Shown piece by piece: positions 32,877-43,757 of a DNA stretch of 64,000 bases. Under the pieces are notes generated by a model, which saw only the letters and a program-made list of their open reading frames with translations, was not told the origin of the DNA and did not search any database. Origin of the DNA: Poteriospumella lacustris (Eukaryota; Sar; Chrysophyceae; Chromulinales; Dinobryaceae); the NCBI GenBank assembly GCA_008000375.1, contig SMOI01000058.1:1-64000 (forward strand), read 5' to 3'. How positions within the stretch are numbered: position 1 is the stretch's first letter; the number at the start of each line of letters is the position of its first letter. The position numbers and the translations under genes are program-made.

Positions 32877-33761
32877 TTATAGGTCGAAACCGAATCCAAA
32901 TGTGAAGGGAGAGTTGTGGTACTTCGTATCGTCGGGTAGGGACGGTGCAGAAGCAGAAGTGGAACCGGCCTCAACAGCTGCCGTCTTAGACCCTTCACTT
33001 GGTCCAGTCGTAGATACTGGTGCACTTGGGGCTCCGGGTTGTAACCAGTTCGCATCACGAACCTTCGCCGGCCCAACGGCAACCAAATTCTTGCCCTTTC
33101 CGAACTTGGCTTTGGCCTTCGCGGACGTGTCCAGACCTGGATCACTAGCCGTAACGAAAACTGGTCCCTTAACCTTTCCCGAAGCTTTATCGGCCTTGAC
33201 TTTTTCCTTTTCAGCAACCTTTTTGGCCTTCTCCAAAACGACTCGCTCGGCGTCTGCTTTGGCGATGGCGGCGTTCAGAAAGTCGTCGTCGTCATCTTCT
33301 TTTTTCGATTTGCCTCCTGGCTGACTCGTTGCTCCTTTCTTTTTACTGGCTTTCTTCTTTTTCTTCTTCTTTCCGTCCCCGACGTTTTGTCCGGGCTTGT
33401 CATCCTCATCGTCGCTCTTTTCGTCGTCGACGGGTTTTGTGTTGACTGGTGGTTGAGGAGGAGGGCCTGATGCCAATCCAGGAGGAGGAGGCATTGATGC
33501 TGAACTCAATTTGGCATCTCTATCAGCTAAAGTAACAGTCTCAGAGACAATTTTGATAAGATCGTCCATCTCTTTGTCACTCTCGGAGCCACTATCACCA
33601 CCATCACCGTTCGCTTGATTTGCTTTGTTCCCTTTCTTTCCCCGCTTCTTCTTCTTTTTCTTCTTCGCTTTATTGGCTTCTTCTACATCAAAACCGAAGG
33701 AGAAGTCCTGCTTGCGCTCCTCTTCGTCGAGCGTTTTGATCTCGCGAAAAATGGACTGCAT
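32877..33761 (-). CDS. Lys/Asp-rich low-complexity protein with matching FGF-type motifs at both ends, 294 residues
   Basis: Single frame from the ATG at 33761 (MQSIFREIKTLDEEE); an earlier in-frame alternative start was rejected. Residues 20-25 are FSFGFD and the last residues are FTFGFGFDL. Between them lie poly-Lys runs, acidic runs (EKSDDEDDK, KKEDDDDDF), a Pro-rich stretch, and a helical DDFLNAAIAKADAERVVLEK segment. A WLQPGAP motif follows a KxRDANW segment. I do not recognise a family. Composition suggests a nucleolar or RNA/ribosome-associated protein (inference only). No intron is needed. Confidence 0.72.
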   Translation of the reverse strand: MQSIFREIKTLDEEERKQDFSFGFDVEEANKAKKKKKKKRGKKGNKANQANGDGGDSGSESDKEMDDLIKIVSETVTLADRDAKLSSASMPPPPGLASGPPPQPPVNTKPVDDEKSDDEDDKPGQNVGDGKKKKKKKASKKKGATSQPGGKSKKEDDDDDFLNAAIAKADAERVVLEKAKKVAEKEKVKADKASGKVKGPVFVTASDPGLDTSAKAKAKFGKGKNLVAVGPAKVRDANWLQPGAPSAPVSTTGPSEGSKTAAVEAGSTSASAPSLPDDTKYHNSPFTFGFGFDL

Positions 33762-34181
33762 GGTTTCTCCGACTACGTGTATACCACAACTCCTTTCACA
33801 ACAACCACACAAATTCGGGAGGCTAACTTTCTTCCTCTAGAAAACAGGCAAAGGGTGATACCCACAGTGCAATACAGTTCTAACTTGCCCGAGATTCGTG
33901 CAATTCCTTTTCTCGTTCTCGTTGTGCCAATCAATCAATCGCCAATCGACCGCCCAACGACAGGACCACCAGATCGCACAGACTTTCCTGAATCTGTGTG
34001 ACCTACCTTTGTCATCGCCATCGTGTATCCCTCTTCGATCGGATCGATCAGCTGCTCGTTCTTTTCACAACGAAGACGATCATTATTTCAAGGCAATTCA
34101 CATTCGAAAGACTCATAGAAGTTATTTGTTAATGTCAAAGTAGTTTGAAAGTGTCCTATTCATCGCATAAACTCTGCATCA
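33762..34181. promoter_or_regulatory. Divergent intergenic region between the Lys-rich gene (-) and TFIIH p62 (+)
   Basis: 0.42 kb holding both 5' regions. No core-promoter motif was recognised. A + frame antisense to the Lys-rich gene extends into it but has no domain. Confidence 0.4.
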
Positions 34182-36422
34182 ATGAACCTATCCGATGAGG
34201 AAGTGGTGCTCTTCAAGTGCGAAGCGAAATGGAGCAAAACAAAGGAGATCGGAACACTTCTGCTCACAAACTTGAAACTTCAATTCGTCGGAACAAGTGG
34301 TTTTCATCATGAATTCGCGTGGCCAAATGTTGCTGATGCAAAGTATGCTCCGGCTTCCGCCAACGTGGCAGCGATGAAAGTTCGTGGCGCAGTTGGCGGC
34401 ACCGAAGAAGCGACGATAGAGCTCATCGGCGGACGATTAGAAGAAAATCACGCCGATCTATCCCGTGTTCGCGATTTAGTCAAAGATTTACGCCAGGCGA
34501 TCGTTCCAAAGAAGTTGAAAGTGCTGATTTCCACGAAGAAGAGGCGACAGCAACTTCTCGACGCTGACCGAGAGCTACGGAAACGGTACGACCAACTGGT
34601 ACGAGACGAGAAAATTCTCTCGGAGGAAGACTTTTGGGAGTCGCACAGAGATCGATTCCGAGATCACGAAGTGGAAGTGGAGTCCAAGCGATTGAAACGA
34701 GGTCATCAACACGTTCGTTCTGCGATTATTGAGCTACACAAGCAACGCACAACCAGAGAAGATGGCAAAGTGGTTTACACGATTACACCTGATCTCAAAA
34801 TCAAGTTTTTCGAGCGATACCCACAGCTCCGGCGTGACTTCAATAGTCAAGTTCCCACGGTCATGACAGAAGCAGAGTTCTGGGCGCAATACCTGAAGGA
34901 AGAGTTCTTCACGGATCTGGACGATGACGTCCGCAAGCATCGTTTCGTTAATCCGGTGAACCAGCATGTTGCCGTGAGAACGTATGAAGATCACACAGAG
35001 AGTATTCATAGTCATATTGGTGCTCGTCCTTCGCAAGCCACAGCTGTAGCAGCTACCGAGCCCTCGCGGAGCGCGATGGGTGGAAACAACGCGTCTGTGT
35101 CGGGTGTTCGATCAGTATTGGAACACGCGTCCAAGAAACGGAAATTTGATGACAGTCAATCGATCATAGCCGATGTAGATCTGACGACGACATTCGGCGA
35201 TTATGTACGTGAGCAGAGTCGCGAGGATGGCGACGAACTCTTTCAAGGCAACGCGGCCCCCATTCAAGCCAGCGTCCCGGCGAACGTGATCATTCAACAG
35301 CTGAACGATGAAGGTTTTTCCGCATTGTTGATCGAGGAAGAAGAGAAAGGAGCAAAGCGTGTCGAGGGTTACGACCACCACCACCGCCATCACCATCACC
35401 ATCACCACCACAGTCATCCCAGCCACCCTCAGCAGCAGGCACTGCCGCAGCAAAACAGCGACCAAAGTCATCCGCCGGTCCACTCTTCCTCTGCAACGGA
35501 GCACACCTCCACCGTCACCAGCAAAGGTCATATGGTGCAGGTATCGCATGGGACAGGGTATGAAGACATGGATGAAGTGCTCCGGTCCTTGCCGCATCGC
35601 CCCAAGGTCGATGAACAGGCGATGCAATTGGAGAAAAAGATCCTCGAAATCCATCAACCTTCAGTCATTCCCAGTGCCGGAGTTCCTTCTGTGAAGACAT
35701 TGCAGAAGAATCCCGCGTTGGAACGGTTTGAAGCAGCCATGGTGACCCTTCAAACGCGTCTGGCGGCTGCACAACCGCCCGATGGCGTCAAAGCCGAGAC
35801 GAACCAACCACCCTCCAAATACATGCCCACTCTTGCCGTTGCTTCCAAATGCTTGAAGGATGAACTAACTCGTGTGCAAAAGCATGCGAAGGATTGGATC
35901 CAACAGTCCAAGGTGTCCTCCGACAGCCAACGCGTCGGCGGCCACCACCACCACCATCACCTGGACATTGCCCCGGAAACACCTCAAGAAACGCAATGGC
36001 AGGAGTTTCTCAAGGGCAACTACGTCGACATTGCGGAATTGTTGCTGCATTACTATGGCTTGTACGATCGTTTGCGGCTGATTCGGAGCGGTGATGACAA
36101 GGCTACGAAAGCTGCCGATTCATCATCGGGACTGAGTCGTGCAGAAATCGCCATCGACGACAAAATGAAGACGATTCTCTCGATCCTACAAAAGAAAGAA
36201 GAAGCCTTCAAGCGCAAACGACAACAACTACAACAACAGCATCAGCAGCAACTACAGCAACAACAGCAGCTGCAGCAGTTACAGCAGCACCAGTCGTCGG
36301 TATTGGCCAGCGACATCAACATCGAAGGGCTGGTGAAAATGCTCGATGAAATGATCGCACAAATACAACGGGCCACGGCGTGGTCAGAAACCCGTCGGCA
36401 GTACAGCGATGACATGTACTGA
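34182..36422 (+). CDS. GTF2H1: TFIIH subunit p62/Tfb1 (GTF2H1), 746 residues
   Basis: Single exon from the ATG at 34182. The N-terminal PH-like domain (1-110) includes LLLTNLKLQFVG and FAWPNVADAKYA. Two BSD domains follow: RYDQLVRDEKILSEEDFWES (about 146-165) and YPQLRRDFNSQVPTVMTEAE then FWAQYLKEEFF (about 210-245). The conserved FTDLDDDVRKHRFVNPVNQH region and a C-terminal WQEFLKGNYVDIAELLLHYY helix are present. p62 is a core TFIIH subunit in transcription initiation and nucleotide-excision repair (known). Two histidine runs (near residues 397-409 and 588-593) and a Gln-rich segment (about 685-705) expand the linker; the family is usually about 550-640 residues. XPA, its repair partner, lies 9 kb downstream, though no operon-like link is implied. 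Confidence 0.93.
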   Translation: MNLSDEEVVLFKCEAKWSKTKEIGTLLLTNLKLQFVGTSGFHHEFAWPNVADAKYAPASANVAAMKVRGAVGGTEEATIELIGGRLEENHADLSRVRDLVKDLRQAIVPKKLKVLISTKKRRQQLLDADRELRKRYDQLVRDEKILSEEDFWESHRDRFRDHEVEVESKRLKRGHQHVRSAIIELHKQRTTREDGKVVYTITPDLKIKFFERYPQLRRDFNSQVPTVMTEAEFWAQYLKEEFFTDLDDDVRKHRFVNPVNQHVAVRTYEDHTESIHSHIGARPSQATAVAATEPSRSAMGGNNASVSGVRSVLEHASKKRKFDDSQSIIADVDLTTTFGDYVREQSREDGDELFQGNAAPIQASVPANVIIQQLNDEGFSALLIEEEEKGAKRVEGYDHHHRHHHHHHHHSHPSHPQQQALPQQNSDQSHPPVHSSSATEHTSTVTSKGHMVQVSHGTGYEDMDEVLRSLPHRPKVDEQAMQLEKKILEIHQPSVIPSAGVPSVKTLQKNPALERFEAAMVTLQTRLAAAQPPDGVKAETNQPPSKYMPTLAVASKCLKDELTRVQKHAKDWIQQSKVSSDSQRVGGHHHHHHLDIAPETPQETQWQEFLKGNYVDIAELLLHYYGLYDRLRLIRSGDDKATKAADSSSGLSRAEIAIDDKMKTILSILQKKEEAFKRKRQQLQQQHQQQLQQQQQLQQLQQHQSSVLASDINIEGLVKMLDEMIAQIQRATAWSETRRQYSDDMY

Positions 36423-36566
36423 GCGTCGCGTGAACACGATGTAACCTCATTTGCGGAGGGTAATTAGCATATCTTTACAAATTGTACAGCAGATTTAGGT
36501 CGGTTGGGTGTTTTTGTGTGGCTAGCTGGCCTTGTGGACTGCGCTGGACGGTGGAGGGCAGAGGGT

Positions 36567-37700
36567 CTATCGCTTCGTGAGATGATGCGGTTGAATCACG
36601 TGACGGTTATTCATATGGCGCAAGACGGTCGCGTGGAGAGATGGTGGCAAGCGAACTTCCTTGACGACGGCGTTCACTCCCTCGGTTCGTTGATTTTGTT
36701 CCAACATTTCACGGACGGACATGCCTTGACGCGCATCTTTCGACGGATTGAAGATCTTCTGCGAATCAAACGGACCAAAGCCAACCGAAATAAACCGGGA
36801 AGGTTGTAAATACATTTTCTTGAGCATCACTTCCACCGCCTTCGGGTCCTTGTGAAAATTGGTCACGTCCAGCTCCAACCATGAATTCGTCTTGTCGAAC
36901 GGTGGCAAACGCTTCACACTTTTCGCAAAATATCGTTTGTCCTCCACGAAGACACCATTTTGAAGCGCATGGACTTTCCCATCATTCATGATACCATGTA
37001 CTCGGACTTTCATTTTCAAAGCTAACGGATCCGTGGGATGATTGGACAACAGTTTAGCCAGCTCACCGGAATTGGTGACCAAAACGAGTCCCTCGACATT
37101 GTAACCCAGACGGAACACTGGCTTCAAAGCACCATACTCCTTGAATACTGTAGGAAGAACTTTTTTATGGATTCGATCGAGGAAAATTGCTCGGGATTTG
37201 TTGGGATCGCGATCGGACATAATCTCGCCGACGAACTTCTGCACGGCCCACAAACGAGGCCAAGTGGTGTTGTACTTCGCTCGCAATGGGACGCCATCGA
37301 TTTCAATTTGATTGCTATCGTAGTCGTTCACTCGTTCCTGAGGTCGATTCACTATCTTTCCCGCCACGGTGACACGGCGTTGTTGAATGAGAGATTCTGC
37401 CAACCGGCGAGAGAAAAGCTGTGTGTCGGATAGGATCAGGTTGAGCTTTCGGCCACTCGCATCTGATGCATCGTCGCTCGCATCAATCTTAATATCCTCG
37501 AAGATATCCTCTGCTGTGCTGGAATGGGCCTCATTATCGGCCGCAACGCTTAAATCCGCCGTCGATAGCCATCGATTGCCAACGGATACCGTTCGTTTGG
37601 TCGATCGGGCCAAGATCACGGCTCTCGACGCCCAACAGACTTTCAATGGATTCATCATCGTACTCGTAAAAGACGAAACAGGTTGGAACTGACGATTCAT
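36567..37700 (-). CDS. RsuA/RluB-family pseudouridine-synthase-like protein without the catalytic Asp, 377 residues
   Basis: Single exon. The start is placed at the first ATG, 37700; a second (MMNPLKVCWASRAVILARST) at 37658 begins a typical mitochondrial presequence. An S4 RNA-binding domain (about 86-115; FSRRLAESLIQQRRVTVAGK) precedes a pseudouridine-synthase domain. The signature VFRLGYNVEGLVLVTNSGEL (about 195-214) matches the GRLDxxTEGLLLLTNDG box, except that the catalytic Asp is Gly (codon GGT at 37104-37106). The VHG turn and the C-terminal AVEVMLKKMYLQPSRFISVG segment (NRQIRRM region of active enzymes) are also altered. Probably a mitochondrial RNA-binding pseudoenzyme (inference). 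The frame upstream of the ATG covers a 15-bp repeat and is not counted as coding. Confidence 0.85.
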   Translation of the reverse strand: MNRQFQPVSSFTSTMMNPLKVCWASRAVILARSTKRTVSVGNRWLSTADLSVAADNEAHSSTAEDIFEDIKIDASDDASDASGRKLNLILSDTQLFSRRLAESLIQQRRVTVAGKIVNRPQERVNDYDSNQIEIDGVPLRAKYNTTWPRLWAVQKFVGEIMSDRDPNKSRAIFLDRIHKKVLPTVFKEYGALKPVFRLGYNVEGLVLVTNSGELAKLLSNHPTDPLALKMKVRVHGIMNDGKVHALQNGVFVEDKRYFAKSVKRLPPFDKTNSWLELDVTNFHKDPKAVEVMLKKMYLQPSRFISVGFGPFDSQKIFNPSKDARQGMSVREMLEQNQRTEGVNAVVKEVRLPPSLHATVLRHMNNRHVIQPHHLTKR

Positions 37701-37828
37701 GCACTGCAAAGGCAATGAGAATCGAATAGAAAGTCGGAGGAGGCGATCGAATTGGTTGGTGTTTGCCAGACCCGCAGACTCTGGGTTGACTTTCCCAAAC
37801 TGTCGGATCAGCGGAGGTCGCTCGTCTC

Positions 37829-37873
37829 GTCTGTATGTAGCTCGTCTGTATGTCGCTCGTCTGTGTGTCCCCG
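37829..37873. repeat. Three tandem copies of a 15-bp unit upstream of the pseudouridine-synthase-like gene
   Basis: GTCTGTATGTAGCTC, GTCTGTATGTCGCTC and a diverged GTCTGTGTGTCCCCG follow one another. They lie 130-170 bp upstream of the chosen ATG, probably in the leader or promoter. Confidence 0.75.
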
Positions 37874-38041
37874 TACATCTGTATGTTTCTATCTGCAATC
37901 GAAAAAATGTTAGCTGGAATAACGAAAGAGCTGTGTGATGTGTTTGTAAACTTGGTTACAAAACTGTCTATATACTCGAACCACCAACGTGTTCGCCGCC
38001 AAACAAGGACATGTACTACGTACTACGTCTACGTCTACGTC

Positions 38042-39897
38042 TTAGTGCTTTGAGTCAATTACCGAGACTAGTGATCGCTGAAACTTGGTCACCTTAAAGA
38101 TCCACTCACCGTTAAGTACGTTATGATTGTGGAAGTCGAACCAGTTCATATAGAGGCCCAACACCACACCCAGTGCGCCCAACGCCACGAAGAGCAACTC
38201 CACATTGGGGACATATTTGTCCCCACTGTCCATGTAAATCTGAGAAACTATAATGGGGACAAGGGCACTAGCCAGATTGTTCACACTCATCACAATGCCG
38301 AATCCGAGGCCGGTGATGTGTTCTTCCACCACGAGAGGAATCGATGGCCACAACACCGATGCAAAGCCTGTGTAAGCCAAACCCTGTCCCACCAGCAATC
38401 CAACAGGTGTGATCGACGTGTAGCCCAAGAGAGCGTGGACAACAATCAAAATCAACGGCGCCAATGTCGCGATGATCGCTCTCATGCCAAATCTATCGAT
38501 GAAAAAGCCAAAAATGGGCGACAAGACGGCGGAGATGATATACGGAATCGACATCACCACCGATGCGACAGACTCTGCGTGAGTCAATCGATCACAATAT
38601 TCGGCGGTCGCGCAGGCATTCTTCCAGTAGTTGTCGGTACAGTCGATGTCGCTGGTGGACAATGTCGGATAGGCGTCGGTGTAGTTCAGCGGGATCGGAG
38701 GTTCATACCACTGCGACGACGGGCAGAATTCGTTAGGAGGATTGCTATTGCTGGGGCATTGTGTATCATGAACCAACGCACATTGGCTGCTCGGCTCTTT
38801 GAAATAATCACGCTCTAACAGGAAAGATGAGGAAATATTGTTGAACGGCAGGACACAGCCGTAAATCGCAAAGTTTGATGCCACCAAAATCCAAAAGATA
38901 AACTTGAAGCGAAACAAATCTCGGAACTCCACCTGTGGCTCTGGTTCCTTGGCATCCGCTTCCTGTCCATCCAATGGTGATGACGCTGGCTCGGAAGAAA
39001 CAGGGGAAAGCATCGGATTGTCGGAGGCGACAGCCTTATCGCAGGCATTGTCACCGCCTTCTACGTTGTCCAACAGTTTGTACCGCAAAGTTTTGTTCTG
39101 CTCCGTTTGCTTCGTGACATAGACATCAATGGGGAACACCACCAAAACGCTGGCAATCGCGGTCGCGCACAAAATGACTCCGAACCAAAACGCAAACACG
39201 ACGTCAACGTCTTCGGCAAGTTTGGGCGAAGACAAATCATTGATGACTGAACCGAGCTTTGCCAAGGACAAGTTCACACCAAAAGCAAAAGCAAGCTCAG
39301 CTCCTTTGAACCATTCGGACAGCAGTGCCGAATTGGCCACTGTGTAGCTTTCACCGCCGAGGCCCATGACAATGTTGCCGAGATCCATCAATATCCAAGA
39401 TTTAGCAGATACACCGAGCGCAAAAATTGCCTGGCCTAGGGCGATTAAACTTGCAAATAGTAACAAGCAAGATTTTACTCCTAGCCTATGAAGTATAAGA
39501 AATCACCGGTTATCTTCCAGTTTCATCATTCTATGATCATCAATGAATCGTACTCACCGATCAACTAAGTACCCACCGAAGAATGGTAAGATGACCTGAA
39601 TTCAATGAATTCATTGATATTTCCCTCATCATATATCATCCACATTCCGAACTGAGCACGAGTACTTACATTTGGCGTGGCGTAGAGGGTGTACAATAGA
39701 TTAAACTGAACTTCGTAATCGCTCGGGTTACCCATGTGATTTTCGAGCTGGGTCTTGAGTGCAGCAGGAATATCAAAGCAATAGTAGGGCCCCATCATCA
39801 TGAGGCAGCCGAGAACTAAAATGACCCATCGCCAAGGTGATTGGTTTTTCGCCTCCGGAGGTGGATACGATATCCAACTTTTTTCACTGTTTGTCAT
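38042..39897 (-). CDS. MFSD1-like major facilitator transporter, 569 residues
   Basis: Three exons: 39670-39897, 39558-39595 and 38042-39485, with introns of 74 and 72 nt. The 38-nt middle exon encodes VILPFFGGYLVDR. The assembled protein matches the MFSD1 pattern: an N-terminal dileucine-free tail, then RWVILVLGCLMMMGPYYCFD, NLLYTLYATPN, GGYLVDR-LG, the conserved MGLGGESYTVANSALLSEWF, and LSLAKLGSVIND. About 12 membrane segments are visible, with an acidic loop at the centre and a Cys-rich luminal loop (CALVHDTQC ... CPSSQWY ... CTDNYW ... CATAEYC). MFSD1 is a lysosomal solute exporter in animals (known); a vacuolar or lysosomal location here is inference. The last 20 residues follow a GTGAGT, so an alternative 3' splice cannot be excluded. 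Confidence 0.9.
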
Positions 39898-40402
39898 TAC
39901 TTCTGGTCTGCCTGAGAATCACCACAGGACTGTTCTTGAAAGGGATTTACAAATCATGTATTTGAAAGAGTTTCAAATAGATTTGATCGTGCATCCTTAC
40001 TTACTGATGATTCATTCAGCTCTGCTGCTGTTCTCTCTCATCATGATCCTGCCAGTGTCATCGTCATCATGCAAGGAGGATTGTCGACAAACACAAAAAA
40101 TGAAACGCCACCTCCACGACTTATCACACAAACGCGTTTTTTGCCCAGCTCAAAATTTTTGTCTCGAGGGCCGTTTTGGTTGCTGTCTCTTTGTCTGTCT
40201 GTTGTCGCCGTAGCTGCCAACAGGATAGGCAATCCAACCAAAAATGACGTTGTGTTTATAAAATCACACTGTCGTCATTGTATGTTGTTCGTTGATGCAC
40301 CCGCCCGTGTGACGTGTGGGTGATTTGAATGCAAGCGAATCTTGTGGTGTGAGCGAATCGTGCATATCTATCGACAGTAAAATCGTCGGATCATTGTCAC
40401 CA
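39898..40402. promoter_or_regulatory. Divergent intergenic region between the MFSD1-like gene (-) and the Pro/Ser-rich gene (+)
   Basis: 0.5 kb. No recognised motif. A + frame upstream of 40403 is open but begins with GTG only. Confidence 0.4.
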
Positions 40403-42491
40403 ATGTCGAGTAGAGACCATCCTCGCAGGAACATGGCCCGACAGCCATCTCGGTCGAACAGTAAAAATTTGGGATCTTCCGCACATGGAAAAACGGGCAG
40501 AAAGAAAGCGGCTCCGAAGTCTGCTCCCGCCCCGCCACCGGCAGCTCCTGCACCGGCCCCAAAAAAGAAGTCGTGGCTTGCATCGCTATTCGGTTGCACA
40601 TCGAATGCGGCCAACGATGTCGCAACCCCACAGTCGCCCCCGGAGTTGGTACGTTAGTTGTGAGATGGTACGAATGTGAACATGTGTTGACGCAGATGCT
40701 GTGTGTTGGATGCGATAGAGCGATATCGACGAGGACGAGGATGATGAAGAAGACGAAGAAGAAGACGAGGAAGAGTTCATGGATCAAGATGAACCGGTGC
40801 CTGCCGAAGCTGTGGAAGCGATTCCGGCACCAGACAATGCCATTCCCGACACACATGCTGAGCTGTCACCAGTTTCTCGTGAACGGAGCAGCAAAAAGAA
40901 AAGCAGCAAGAAGCCCAAAAAGAAGTTGTCCTTCGAAGGCGTAGAGGCTGGCGGCGACGACGATGACGACAATGAGAGTCTTCGGTCGGGTCGTTCGATG
41001 CAATCTATGCAATCTATGCACTCCATGCACTCCATGCACTCGATGCGGTCAACACATTCGATGCGATCAGCCAGGTCGGCGGCAAACATGTACCCGCCGG
41101 GCATGTATCCGGGCCACGGGCCTCCTTTCGTACCGTATCAAAACCCCGCGCCCGCGCCATATAACTTTCCTGTGCCACCCGCTCCGTCTCGCGACTGGGA
41201 CGAGATGTCGAACCACTCGGACACGCGGTCTGTGGGATCGCGCATGAGCATGCGCAGTGCAACAAGCACGGCTTCGTCTCGACGACATCAACCATATCCT
41301 GGCGGGCCCATGGGCCATCCGAACGGCTACCACCGAGCGCAATCGGTGCCGATGATGCCGAACCAGGTCTTCAATGTGCAGCCGCCGGTGATGGTGCTGG
41401 GAGGGGGCAATGTGATGATGCCTGGGATGCCTAGTTATGCAGATCCGCACGGCCTATCGCGCCATCACAGTGCACCGCCTACGTACAACCTTGGCGGCGA
41501 TCCGGCAGCAATGAGTCTGGCATCGCCGTCGAATGACAGCATACACAGTCACCGCAGTGCGCACGGCGGTCCGAACCCAGTGCTGGCTCCCGGAGGGTAT
41601 GTACCTCCGCCGAGTCCACGCGGCAGCTTGTACGGCAGTTCCTCGTCCGTGACGGGCACGTCGAGCATCCAGAGTGTGAACCGGTCGTCGAATCCGCCCG
41701 TGGGCTCGTCGTCTTCGGTGTCTTCGTCGTCGGCTGCCCCGGTACGTGGAGCGGCGGTGGAGGAAGACGCGGCGATCGAGCGTGCGATCCTAAACTCGAT
41801 TCAAGATGAAGAGCAGCGTCGAAAGAACTTGGAGGCAGACCGTGTGGCAGTGCAAAAGGGTCTCCAGCGATCGTTGACGGAGCGAGCAGCCGCCAACCAT
41901 CAGCCATCGTCATCGTCATCGTCGTCGGTGAACTCGCACTCGCAACCTCCGGCGCCGATGTCCCGCAATCCCAGTCAGCGCGGTCCTCCAGCACCTCAGC
42001 CGTATCCGCAGTCTCATCGCGGAGGCCCGGTACCCCACAACGGACCGCCTCCAGGCCACAGCACTGGACCGCAGTATCCGCAACAAGGTCCGCCGTCTCA
42101 TCAAGGGCAGCAGCGCGGGCCCCCACCTAGTCATCACAGTAGCAGTGGTCCACCTCCGCAGTCGCACGGCCACTCACAACCACAGTATGTGAATCGTGGC
42201 CCACCTCCTCCGCAACAGTCGAGCCGTGGCCCCGCGCCGCCTATCCAGCACCAGCAACAACCTCTGTCACAGTACCCGCCGCCCCTTAACCGCAACGTCA
42301 GCTCCGGGCCGTCGCCGAACCATTATGTGCAGTCTCGACCGTCGCAAGGAGCACCGCAATCGCACCCCTATCCGCACGGCGGCCATGGACAAGGTCATGG
42401 TCAGCGACCGCCACAGCAATTCAACAAGCCGCCACCGGCAGTGCCAGCAGAGGAGCCGACGCTGTCGTACACGTCGATCTACGACACGTAA
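40403..42491 (+). CDS. Pro/Ser/Gln/His-rich disordered protein with a UIM-like helix, 672 residues
   Basis: Two exons: 40403-40648 and 40719-42491, with a 70-nt intron. The N-terminus is basic (SSRDHPRRNMARQPSRSNSK) with a KKKSWLASLFGC motif that could be membrane-associating or lipidated. After the intron comes an all-acidic run (DIDEDEDDEEDEEE), then KKKSSKKPKKKLSF, and a repeat of the tripeptide type MQS/MHS/MRS (about 172-195). A helix EEDAAIERAILNSIQDEEQR at about 430-449 resembles a ubiquitin-interacting motif (Ala-x-x-x-Ser core). The rest is disordered, with repeated GPPP, QSHG and SRGPPP blocks. I do not recognise a family. A trafficking or condensate-scaffold role is possible but only inference. 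Confidence 0.75.
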
Positions 42492-43757
42492 GGTAGACAG
42501 GCGGGATTGACCGTCAAGGTTTGTTGTAGTGGTCGTGTGGAGGCAATCCAGCATTAGATGTGAGGCGTTCAGTGGCCGATAGTCAGTTGCTCTTTTTGTT
42601 TTTGTTTGATTTGCTTTAGCCTTTCATTTGTTTTCTTTGCTTCTTCCGACATCGCTTGGGTGTTATCTACAGATGGCGTTCGGTGGGTCGTTGACGTCGG
42701 CAGCCGCCGCCGCCGCCGCCCCCGAGTAGCGTCTTCGTCCGCGCTGCGTACCTCACCTTGCCTCGGATGGACGTGTACATTCTCTCTAATTTCTCTCAAT
42801 TATGGCGAGTTTATCGCCCCTACAGCTCCAGCTGTTTGAATCCTGCTGTGTTTGCTATGTTGTGTTTGAGTTGCCGTGCTGGTGCGTCCAGTGTGCTTCG
42901 GCTTGCCAGTTCCATTGTTGTTGTTTCTTTCGCATATGATTTGTTTCGCACCTCCTTCTTCATTCTCTTGTGGACGGGACGAGGAACAGGTGAGTTCCGG
43001 TGAGTGATCCCCTGTAGTGCTCGTCGTAGATGTATTTACTGAGGCTGATGCAGCGCCCAGTGCGAGCATCAGATAGACCGCCTTCTTGTATATGCCGGGC
43101 GAGTAGCCCTCCTCACATAACGACTTTATTTTGCCACTTCATCAAATCAGCAGTGTGGGTTCAGTGGGGATTTTGGTTTAATTGCATGTCGTGTTGGGTT
43201 TATTCAAGGAATAATTGTTCGCATCAGACGGTGAACTGGGGGAGTCTGGTGAAGATTTCTGGCCAACCATATGTTACACACAAGCGCTATTCGTACATCA
43301 CCCACGGGTACACTTCAGGCAGGGCGGAATTGCTTCACGTGCTCGGCTGCGTTCCAAGCGTCGCGATCGCGGCGGCGTCATCTGTCTGGGTCTTTTGTGT
43401 CTGGTAGCCGGCTGCGACGTCATTTCTTGTGCTATCAGCCAACACGACATGATGCTGGCGCAATGAGCCAAGTCGGTACTGGCTTCCACTTGGCGTTTCG
43501 TTTTTTGTGCAAGCAGGTACGACATGATGATGACGGTGAGAACAAAATGGAAAAAGCTAATAACGAACATGCATAGAACACCAAACAACAAATGGGCAGG
43601 CATAATGACATCGATTTTCTTTTCACTTATTTATGGTTAAGGCTGTTTATTCTTGTGGTCTTGACTAATCTCTTTTGGTTCCTTCGCTTCCAGTTGAAAC
43701 TCTTTTTCAAGTCAACGACACAGGCTTCCGAAGTGCGAATTTATCTCAGAGCCGAAA
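42492..43757. other. 1.27-kb region without a supported gene
   Basis: Lies between two + strand genes. It contains a (GCC)6 run near 42703-42720. Open frames of 60-125 codons occur on both strands (for example + 43030-43407 and - 42569-42799), but none shows a domain, signal or splice partner. It may contain a long 3' UTR, a promoter, or an unrecognised noncoding RNA. Confidence 0.5.
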
